Positions 54,407 to 64,000 of a DNA stretch of 64,000 nucleotides are shown here, in pieces. Positions within the stretch are counted from its first letter, which is position 1, and the number at the start of each line of letters is the position of its first letter. The stretch spans positions 20,448,324 through 20,512,323 of the forward strand of contig OX439037.1 in NCBI GenBank assembly GCA_949317995.1, read 5' to 3'. Source of the stretch: Acholoe squamosa (lineage: Eukaryota > Annelida > Polychaeta > Phyllodocida > Polynoidae). Position numbers and translations under genes: made by a program. The notes beneath the pieces are model-generated. The model was not told where the DNA came from. It did not search any database and was given only the letters and a program-made list of their open reading frames with translations.

Positions 54407-57200
54407 TGTATTGAGTGAATTAGTATAGACCTTTTCCCCCTCCCACCCATTTTTGTTTTTTTAGTAGCAGCCACCTAGTTATCATATAAGCCATTTTCCC
54501 TTAATATCACAATGCTTATCGAAAAAAAAAGGATTTTCCATGCAGCTAAAAAAAGGACAAACCTTAAAAAAACATAGCTTTTAAAATTAGGTCTTAGAAC
54601 ATCTACAGTACTGGGGGTGGCTTCTTTCTGGGGCTTCTTCTACTTCTGAGTGTGGGGCGTCTGGCACAGACCAATCCCCCTGGGAGTGGTCTAAGTACTG
54701 ATAACATAGACATGTACAGGCAGAAGATAACCGTCTGTCTGCCTACTGTCACTTGCTGCTACCCCAGTAGACAATCTAAACAAGTACCATCCATGTCTGT
54801 ATATTTTAGTACTGTGCCTTGTAGATCGATGACCTATGTAGCAAACGCCATTGTTGTTTGAAATAATGAATTCCTGTCCATGCATGACAAGTGGGCCCAT
54901 CTGGTGCGGCTTCCCAAAGGTGGAGGTTCTCCGGTAAAGGTAACAATGATGCATGATGAATAGGACAATAAAATCATCGACACTATCACTATGCCGTACA
55001 CTGGGATCACATTTATAATTATATATCAGATATCAGCCATTCCACATCCCACTAATTAAGCCAACCTAAATCCTATGGGTGAACAATGGTACTAGACTAT
55101 AACTACACTTTCCCCCAAACACATGTCAAGTAATCAAGGCAAAATGCTATTCTGGATCTACAAATTGTAAGCCTGAAGGAGAATAAGACCACTGACGTCT
55201 CAAAGCATATTCTGGCAAATTCTCAATTCTTCTGTCGTGTTAAGTATTAATGCCCCAACACCCAACAACCTTAATAATTAACTTTACCAAATGGACTTTG
55301 TCAAAGGAAAGGGCATTCTACCAGGCAGCTGACAGGATGTAAAAGTCCCAAGTCTTATACAAACTATAATCAAACCTGGCCATTCTAAAACATGTTGATA
55401 AAATAAAGGTGATAGTACCCGTATTTTCTAAGATGACAAGGAGCCTAACGCTGAAGGTTTTTCAAAATTTTACTATGGCAAGAATGTTAGAGCAAGCAAT
55501 CCTGATGGCGTGTGTTATTTGTTCTGTTATATAGATTTACATTAATCTTACAACAAATGACTGACCGGCAAAGGTAAACATTGTTTTTGGAATGATTTCA
55601 ATTTGACAACACAGAATAATGCAAGTCTATTCAAAATCGACTGAAATAGAAATAAAGAAACGGCGCTCTGTTTCCTGGACAACCTTGTTAAGATCAAATA
55701 ATGTTTCCAGAATGTTACATCCAAAGTTTCCTCATCAAAAGTTATTCTAGATATATTTGACAGGATCTGTGAAAAGGACCATTAGTGCAGGGTGCATTAA
55801 GGTCCCTATTCCCAGTATATGCCACATATAACGTCCATACTGATGTGTATGTAGTGGGGTGATGAAGGACAATTGAACTGTTGTTCAACGTATTTAAATA
55901 AATGATCTTTGTATATCAAATCAGATCGTGATGCAAACATATCAATAAAAAATGTAAAGGTAGTTGTGGTGCTGTTTTGGGACCTCTTCCCTGTCATTTG
56001 TGATGTCAGGACTCCTAGATAGATACCTTTTAAAGATATTCAAATCTATAAGTGAATGAAAGATTGTAGAAACCCGTATGGATAACTGTATCATAACGAG
56101 GACTTAACCTGAGTATCCAACAAGGAGCTTTGACATTCTGTAAGGCTCCATACTGCTCTAACCCTGAAGGAGGGTTACTACTCTACATCCTCCCATAGGA
56201 GGACTAAAAGCCCTATAGACAAGCTGCAATGTATGAGATTATGGTAGGCTATATTCACATAGCTCCCTAGGGCACTACTTTTACCTTTACACCATATCAT
56301 ACCAAGGGCAATATAGGAATAGGCAAGTGGAATATGCAACCTCTAGGGCATGAATATATACAAAACCCATAAAGGGAAGCAAATCAAAAAGCCTGCTAAT
56401 GAATAGTGGGCTGAATTTATCATGTCATCAGGTAGTTTTTCAGCAATCACATGTTTTAGATTATACTAGCTGAGCACATTACTTGATAATTAAAAATCTA
56501 CCGATTTCAATGGTAGTCAATTATTCTCTAACAAAGATTGTACAAATCTGTTCCCTTCCATAATTTCATAATTTGATTGGCATTACAGTTCTGTATATTT
56601 GACTGGAAGTCTTACCACTAGATGGATACAGCTATGTGGCATGAACATTATTCTTTTTCCAAATATGGACACATTACAGATTTATGCTGTACATTAGTCT
56701 GACAGCAGCAGCTATGACCGGTCAGTGAAAAATACCTGAGCTGTGTACTGGAAAGAGATGTGGGCCAAAAAAGTTCTGACATGCCCTACAGTGCCTCAGG
56801 AAGAATCATATGGCATCAGTAGGGGCTCTATAGTGGGAGGATATATCAATTCTGACACGGGTGTTCATGTCAGATAGGGAAGGGCCCCTCTGGATAGGAC
56901 ACATATGATGACCAAGGCTTTGGTGAAATGGCTGGCATGATTTCTGGTGACTGAGGCCTTTTCCATGGCCTTAATCTTAGGCAATGTGTTTTCATTATCT
57001 TTTGTACTATTAGGATTAGGTTTATTCATTCCTGAGGGGGGCTCTTTTATTACTTGGTATCTTAGTCTTGTATCATCCTGTTACATGATGAAGGCTTCAG
57101 GGACTACTTAAATTGTAAAACATCAAAGATTTCTGCTGAACAGTTTTGTGGCTTAACGTAAATACCCTGAAAGAATGAAGCCTGATCTATCTTGAAGTTG
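54407..57200. other. non-coding end of duplication unit 2
   Basis: No gene seen. 54,420-55,620 matches 43,260-44,160 and 55,640-56,150 matches 45,390-45,910. The segment 56,160-57,070 is missing from unit 1 but related to 60,160-61,850. Short open frames such as 54,691-54,954 are not conserved in reading frame between the units. Confidence 0.5.
55756..55828 (+). repeat. stem-loop repeat (TGTGACAGGATCTG family), copy 4
   Basis: TTGACAGGATCTGTGAAAAG pairs imperfectly with CCTATTCCCAGTATATGCCACA. The matching place of unit 1 (near 45,465) lacks it, so it is an insertion after the duplication. It is the most diverged full copy in the window. Confidence 0.65.
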
Positions 57201-60150
57201 TTTTTAAAACCAAAAATGGGGTAAAGTAAAGTGAAAATGGGATAGAAATCATTTAGAATTCATTTTGTGTTCAGACTATTGTTCTAATAGTTGAGTTAGT
57301 GTAATCACCTTTTGTACAGATACTATGATTCTATGATGGTGGGGCTTCCCATAGCATTTCTTAAGTCAAGAACTTTAAATGGAGGTCCTTTTTAGTAGGG
57401 TGGAATAGCCAATGCCAAAATCTGGCCTCGAAAGGCAGCAGGTAAATTGATGATCCTCTGCCCTCCAGGTACTAATAACCCTCTTAAGCTTTTCCATGTT
57501 AACATTTTAAACAAAAGCATCTCATGTTTACAGATAAGAATATCATGGTTTGAAGAGAAAATACCGGGATATTGTACCAAAAGAAAATTATGAAGATAAT
57601 CCTTCTTCGAAATGCAGCCCTGCAGACATAGTGACTGTAACAGGTGGCTTACAAACCTTGCTCTTTGCATTGTGTAGCCTACATTTAAATATGACCTAAA
57701 TTTGATGCATTCATTTTCTATAGCTCACAGCTGTACTGTATTCAAGTTAAAGTCAACTCCTTTAACCCCCTTTGGCCCTGAAGGTCATTTCTAAGCACTG
57801 CAACCCAAAAATAGTGGTCACAAATCAATCTTCGAAGTGATTCAACCAGTCTGCTAAAGCTTTAATGTCTACATTTAACTGTTTAATTGGCGCTATCATA
57901 GAGAACAGTGATAGGTCATTACCAATATAACAATTGCATCCTACAAAAGGCTATGTGATGTCTATATAAGTGGCTATCATATGGAATATTCATGGACCAT
58001 ACCCATAATAATTGCATTCTAACAAAGCCTATGTGAGGTCTACAAGTTATAAGTCGATTTCATAAGAAACAGTCAAAGGTCATTACCTACTTTTTTTCTA
58101 TAATTGGAAAGGTTTCAAATTATAGTAGCTGCGTCAGAAATAACCTTATAAACTACTTGTGATGACACCCATAGTCCACTTGGCCTCGGCCACACGATTG
58201 AGCCATACAGATCTTATATTATAAAGTTCTGCGATAAAGGCCTAGTGGACTATACTTTCTCACAAAACTGCCAATCCTGGGGGAAAATGTGTAATAATCA
58301 GCCATGGTTAAAGGCACAGCCAGAAGTACCTTTGCAGATTATGATAATTATATTTGGCTTCAATAGACAGGTTGATGGAAACAGAAATCAAGCTAAATTA
58401 GTTTACTGGTATAAACAAATAATATATTCTGATTTATTCCCTTGCAAAATCATTTGATGCTCTCGGGGGCATAGCTGCCTCCTGGCATCATACTCGCTTT
58501 GATAGGAAGAATGGTGTTTTATTTAGTCTTTGGGCTGTTAAAAGATGGCGAGTTTCTTAGTGACTGTGTCACAAGAGAGACGATGCTTTGTATCTAAAGG
58601 TATCATGTAGATGATTTGCCAGGCTTGAAAATTGTATAACTGATTCCTGCCTGGGTATTAATTTCTTTCTGGTCCTCTCCATTGTAGCATTATTTCAATA
58701 CAAAGATCACCTAATCATGGAATTATCAATTGTTGCCATACCTAAAAACAAATGCATACCATGCAAGTTCTATTTCCAGTGAAGGAAGATTGCAAAATGT
58801 GTCTAATGATAATACACAATGAAAATAGTTTGACTCTGTTTAAACTGCGGAAATTAAGAGGATGAGGAGACTAATGATTGACCTCCTCTATTAGACACTA
58901 TGACATGGTGTTCGTGTAGTGCCAGGGAAAATGGGAATTTAAAAGAAAACAAATTGCAGCTGAAGTTTGAATTGGGCAAGGTAATTGCTAATACAAAGTA
59001 GAATTTCCTTGTCTATAACATGCACCTTAACTTAAGCTGAATTTATAAGGTGCATCAGTTCATCAGCCTTGTGTATAAGCTGAACCTCATACTTGGGTTG
59101 TTACAGTATTTAAATCTATACCCCTCCCTTTTGATGCTAAATCTGGGCCTAGGCCATCACCCTTGTGAGTAGGACCTACTGAGTCGAGATTGGATATTGT
59201 ATTTGAAAAAGGAAACTGGTAATGAGGGGCAGTTGCTCACAAGACAGTTATCCCCATGAGAGATGTCTCAAGGGGCAAACTTGGATAAAAAGAAAAGCTG
59301 GTTTCTGCATAGCAATTTGATAGACAGGAGTTTTAATCAAATAGATCTGATTCTCACACAGACATAAAATGAATCTTGAAGCACAACTTTATACAGAGTG
59401 TTCTTTTCATAGTACATTCATACCAAAGGGGAATCTATCCCTGTGGTCAACAGCTAATCATTAAAGATATTTAAAAAAAAGGGGGATTTCTATGCCTTGT
59501 ACCTTATCTAATTTACTGCTCTGATAATTATAATAATATTAGGGGTGCCAACAACACACTGGAAAGGTAAGTAAGATGATGAAGTAATCCCATTTTCTGC
59601 ATTACTGGTAATTACTCCAGTAATAAATTAATGGCCTTGTATTCAACACGGGCATCTTTCCATATAATCCATGGCATCCATAATAAGTCCTTTCTTATCC
59701 TCAGTCAAAGAAGGTGTCTGAGGCAGCCCATTGGTAAATAACACTAGAGTGAATTCAGATTGACATCTGATTGGTTCAAGCTGAGTCATGCAAAGTCAAC
59801 ATAGAAATTGAATGCTGCTATCAGTCATGTCCTGAAGTAGTGATTGAGATGGACCTGGCACCTATGTCTGGTCTTATATTACGGGGTTAGTGTACAATTA
59901 CAGCGACAAAGTGAATTGCCAGTCCTCACAAAAAAACAGTGTATATGCTGTTCTAGGTGCTGAACATTGAGAACTGCCATCAGCATATGCAGCATTCACA
60001 AAAAAAAGCATTGTTGGTAATGAACGCTCATTATTTCTTAACCAGAATCATATATTCATTCTATCACAGAAAATACATCCCTATAGATGTAAACAATGGT
60101 AGCTGCTGTGAAAGGCCCATGGATGATTGCTCTCTATCAGACACATTATA
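57201..60150. other. non-coding stretch, no gene seen
   Basis: Several short frames occur (for example 57,392-57,670, minus), but none has a recognisable motif. Weak similarity to 44.55-44.70 kb near 58.84-58.91 kb (GTTTAAACTG, ATTAGACA) hints at a decayed copy of the duplicated unit. Confidence 0.4.
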
Positions 60151-60154
60151 ACAG

Positions 60155-61850
60155 AATCGTGAAGCCTACAGTAGTAGCTCTGACTGGCCATCTATAGGCA
60201 GCCAATGAGGAGGGCATTTTCTGAAGCCCTATGCCACTCTAACCCTGGAGGACAGATAGTGCTCTGTAAACAGCCATGAAACTAGCCCATAAAAGGCCTA
60301 GCTTATGGCTTTATGCACAAACCAGAATGTGTTGGATTATGCTGGACCATATTCATAAGGCTCCTAAGGGAATACTTGCTATTTTACACTGAAAGGTTTT
60401 GCCAGAACAGTAAAAGAAGAAAAAGAGAATAGCAAAACATAGAATAGGAAATAAGTATTATGTCTCTGTTTTATCATTCAGAGTTTTTATTTATAGATAG
60501 ATATATATATTATGCATGACAATACAAACTCTGAATAGGGAAGCAATTTCAATTTTGCATTGCAAAGGTTATTCCAGCTGTTGTAACTTTTAAACAATGC
60601 TTATATATCACACACTGCAAAAATGGTGTTAAGATCCTAAACACAATTCTAAACATATTCTTGCAACGTTTTTGTAATCACATTAATTTCCTAAACATGT
60701 TTAGCCAAACAATGTGCTTAGCTCAAGTGTTTAGAAATGTAGGTGTTTAGGTTAAAACTTTGTGTTTAGATATATGAATTTTTGTGTTTAGGTGTTTATG
60801 AATTTTTGTGTTTAGATGTTTAAATGATTTGATGGAGAGTTAAGGTTTGCAGTCATGTATGCATTAAAAAACAGAGATATATTTTGTTTGTTTTCTCATT
60901 TACTGGGGGGGGGGACATCAGCAGGTATTTACTTGTCAAAGTCTCCAAAGATGTCAGTCACAGCTATATATGTGTACATCTATTACACACTGCATCAGAA
61001 TGAGAGACTTGAGAAAGTACAACAGCTTGGCAGGAAGGACATTGCCTTATGTATTCCAGAATAACATCAAATAGGTGTCAGTCATGGAGTTTATTGATTA
61101 TTTTATGGTAATGATGGTGGCATGAGGTGAATCTAGTCAATTTTCTATTGCCCTTTCTATTCACATGACATTCTATGAAATGAAACCATGATAAACATGG
61201 GATTTGGGGACATTTGTCACAACAATTGATTATAACTGTGTGCGGATAGTCCAGTCAAAGGTAGTGCTGCTACCTGGTGTGGATTCAGCATCCAAGTATC
61301 TAAACATATTGATGTTTAAATCTAAACACCTATTATTCAACTGTTTCAACTCTAAACATCTAAACATGTTTAGCGTAAATGTTTATGTAGTTAGAATAAA
61401 AGTGTTCATTTCCTAAATGTGTAGTCGATGAGACACCTAACTGACCCATATGTTTAGGTTTTAAACATGTTTAGACCTAAACATGTTTAAAATCTAAACA
61501 CCATTTTTGCAGTGCAGGTTTGATAGGCTTTGCGTGATCATAATTAGAAGTCGGCATGTTCCAATAACACATACAGTTAATTCTTTTCCAAAGCATGGCC
61601 ATAGTTATCACGATTTTATCATGTAAAATAACCAGACAGTAGCAGTATGACTGGTCATTGTCAGATACCTGGGCTATGAGCTGGAAGAAAGTGCAGTCAT
61701 AAGATGGCCCTGACATGCAGGATATATCAAATCTTGGTGTTCATGTCAGATAGGGGAGGACCCCCGTGGATAGGATACATGCAATGGCCAAGGCTTTGCT
61801 GAGATGTCCGACATGGTCACTGGGCACTGAGGTCTGATTTTATTTTTCTG
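60155..61850 (+). repeat. partial third copy of the duplicated unit
   Basis: 60,160-60,400 matches 56,110-56,300 (CTCTAACCCTG, CATATTCA, AGGCTCC), and 61,600-61,840 matches 56,690-56,970 (GTTCATGTCAGATAGGG, CCAAGGCTTTG). The matching halves are separated here by the 0.9-kb element at 60,613-61,514, which the unit 2 copy lacks. Confidence 0.55.
60613..61514. mobile_element. 0.9-kb terminal-inverted-repeat element rich in CTAAACA/TGTTTAG
   Basis: The left end CACTGCAAAAATGGTGTTAA and the right end ACACCATTTTTGCAGTG are inverted copies. Inside, short words of the form CTAAACA or TGTTTAG occur about 25 times: mostly TGTTTAG-like in the left third and CTAAACA-like in the right third, so the long subterminal regions are also inverted repeats. 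CA lies outside both ends. I found no longer target duplication and no transposase. It resembles non-autonomous DNA transposons with repetitive subterminal regions. Confidence 0.7.
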
Positions 61851-64000
61851 TGTGTGTTGGAGATTGAGTTGATTCACTCTCTGAGCTACCATTCATTTTT
61901 CCTTGCTACAAATATGATAAAAGATCATTTACAAAGGAGCCACAGAGGGAGACAAAAGAGAGCACCTCATTCCCAAACATCTCCAAACATTCAGGGATGC
62001 AACCAGCAGAACTGCTCCTCAGTGACTTCTAATTAACTTCTTTAGCCACCACAGGTCCCATACCAATGTGTACTAAAGGGTGTAATTTATGGCTACAATG
62101 TATGGAATATCAAAGCTTCTGACATTTCCTAGTGAATGCCTTGGCAATATCTTTCAATATACCTCCCAGTCCTGTACGCATTTTGTAATTAAAAATGAAC
62201 TAAAGTAAGAACCTTATAACCAATTGAATCTTAAAATGATAATGATACTGAAATGTGAAGAAGGTGCCAATGCTTGTTTCATGGTTTGAATTAACGACTA
62301 TCTATTTAAGTAGGTGTGAGCTATGTGTTTCAATTAGCATTAGATTTCACAGAACCGCACAGTCTGTAAAAAAATCATAATCATAAATCATAAAATCTCA
62401 TGTACTAGCAGCAGATGTTTCATATAGTGAGTTTCTGCTATTAGGACTACATAACCATGTAGTTTAGTTTTGCAGCTATAAATCGACAGATTATATTAGA
62501 TTGAGCTCATTTGGTGGAACTTCAAAAAAAGAAATTGACACAGCAATGTTCTATACAATCAATAAAATAAAGCTATATCATTTTAAATGTGACCATGAAT
62601 CTGGACTTTGAGCATTGCTTGTCTTAACTCATCATTTTGATAAAGTAGTCTTTGTGCAATTCAAATGTGCTTTAATGGTAGGTGCATATGGGAGAATTGG
62701 TATCTCTGGTGGAAGGGTAAGTAAAGGGATTATATCGAATACCTCCGAATGCTTAGGAATAATGAAATCTGGCACATCTGTGCTGTTGGATTTTACATTA
62801 ATTAAAATAGAAGACGCCCGACAAGAGGTGCTCAGTGGATAAGGGCGCTATGACAACAAGTCGGTTCGTCTGCTTTGAAGGTTTGGACATGCACCAATAC
62901 TTATCTTACAAATAGCATGCACTTGTCATCATGCCAACTCTCTTCTATCAATAGAAATGGGTACCACAGTAAAAGCAAGGCTTGGCATATGATTTCAAAA
63001 GATATCCACTATTATTTAAAGGATTTACTCTGTTCGTCAGGGGACTGTATAGAGTACCACCCTTTACAACAGACCCTCATGTAGTTATCATATTATGATT
63101 TCATAGAGCTACTGTAGTGCTAGTACATGTATTGCAACACAAACAACAACTTGAGGGGGTGAGATTATAATGCTGTATTTTAGCCACACATCACAAAACA
63201 CACTCCCATAGAAATATCTATCACAGACTCACCACACCAGGGGTTACACGATGTGCATAAAGCACACTTTGTCTACCAAACCCTTAACATGTTGTTCATG
63301 TCGACATTTTGTGTCATGTGGGTAAAATATAGCATTACAGGGGGCAGTTGTAATATTTAGATAACCTTCCTCTATAGGATATGGTGATGCATTTATGAGA
63401 CTTAGCATATGATACCGCTTCAAGCATAGCTAAGGACAAGCTCCAATTTTGATAAACGGAAACATTGTTGAAAGTAAAGTGAGATGTGCTTTCAGTTTCA
63501 CTCAACAATGACCATGTAAACTACATTGATGCGATCCTCGGAATATTCTACTTAGTACTGATGTTGTATTATATGAGTCTTCTTTCCGTATGTGAACAAG
63601 ATTTCTTTGTTGTTGTACAGGTAAAGGTGTTCAACAGTATAATCTCTTAGTCCACATGCATTGCTCATGATAATGAAACAGGGCATTTATTCTTTAGAAA
63701 CTCTGCATGCTAGGGACAGTGTCGTTTTGTACAACAAGAAGGATAATATTACTATGCTGTCTCACCATAGCCTTGTAGCCACTCATATTTGCCAGATGTG
63801 TTAGCAAGATGACAAACAAGATGATTCTGCCGATAGCTTCAACAAATTCATGACTTGGTCTTTGTGAAAACCTTGCTCGAAGCTGGTGTGAGCTCTCAAT
63901 TCTTGTCAATCAATAATTGTTTCATCTGCCCAGTGGCGGAAAATGGCCATTTTTATGCATACATAAATGGGCCATTGATTTGACATATAAATATTAGGTC
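61851..64000. other. non-coding stretch, no gene seen
   Basis: No conserved coding sequence. At 62,825-62,875 GTGCTCAGTGGATAAGGGCG followed by GGTTCGTC is weakly tRNA-like and could be a SINE relic. Short frames at 62,615 and 63,694 have no motif. Confidence 0.4.

Larger units (their letters stand above)
46100..57200 (+). repeat. segmental duplication, unit 2
   Basis: The second, longer copy of the block at 37.85-46.05 kb. Extra length comes from an LTR-like/TA insertion (46,520-47,245), a hairpin region (48,942-49,013), the LINE (49,998-54,399), a stem-loop (55,756-55,828) and a segment at 56,160-57,070 that unit 1 lacks. Boundaries are approximate. Confidence 0.75.

Noticed and set aside
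61321..61500. Interstitial telomere repeat
   Set aside because: TGTTTAG/CTAAACA words are irregularly spaced and do not form head-to-tail TTAGGG-type arrays; they belong to the inverted-repeat element.

Overview
The window is AT-rich animal DNA, and I found no convincing host gene in it. The long open frames all belong to two retrotransposons on the minus strand; the rest is dispersed repeats, small terminal-inverted-repeat elements, hairpins and microsatellites. A metazoan host, probably an invertebrate, is suggested by the retrotransposon types, by a primer-binding site that fits animal tRNA-His, and by TA and poly-A/T tracts with no operon-like gene packing. I cannot name the species.

Region 1 (1-15,342): non-coding DNA with degenerate tandem repeats (6.4-8.0 kb), local duplications (8.9-15.1 kb), a 287-bp MITE whose empty site survives in a paralogous repeat, a long hairpin at 3.0 kb, and a small stem-loop repeat family.

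Region 2 (15,343-28,736): a complete 13.4-kb Ty3/Gypsy-type LTR retrotransposon, read on the minus strand. Its two 418-bp LTRs look identical by eye. In transcript order it has LTR, tRNA-His primer site, splice-donor-like site, a long Gag with a coiled coil and zinc knuckle, a phase-correct -1 frameshift heptamer, Pol (protease, RT, RNase H, integrase with a C-terminal AT-hook), then a 1,225-residue third ORF of unknown function with a Cys/His zinc-binding segment, then a repeat-bearing 3' UTR, polypurine tract and LTR. A splice acceptor-like site lies 12 nt before the first ATG of the third ORF.

Region 3 (28,737-37,850): non-coding DNA with two related MITEs whose terminal repeats are themselves hairpins, tRNA-like (SINE-like) fragments and two long hairpins.

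Region 4 (37,850-57,200): a diverged tandem segmental duplication. Unit 1 is about 37.85-46.05 kb and unit 2 about 46.1-57.2 kb. The two units act as each other's empty-site control. They show that a 1.5-kb array of GGTTTCTGACCGG motifs, a 1.18-kb inverted-repeat element, an LTR-like piece inside TA microsatellites, a hairpin and a 4.4-kb LINE were gained (or lost) after duplication. The LINE carries an intact 956-residue endonuclease/reverse transcriptase ORF. Upstream of it is a 5'-truncated ORF1 that combines an ORF1p-like C-terminal segment with a NADAR (YbiA-like) domain.

Region 5 (57,200-64,000): non-coding DNA with a partial third copy of part of the duplicated unit, interrupted by a 0.9-kb element rich in CTAAACA/TGTTTAG repeats.

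The strongest candidates for new biology are the NADAR domain inside a LINE ORF1, the large non-Env third ORF of the Gypsy element, and the palindromic GGTTTCTGACCGG array.
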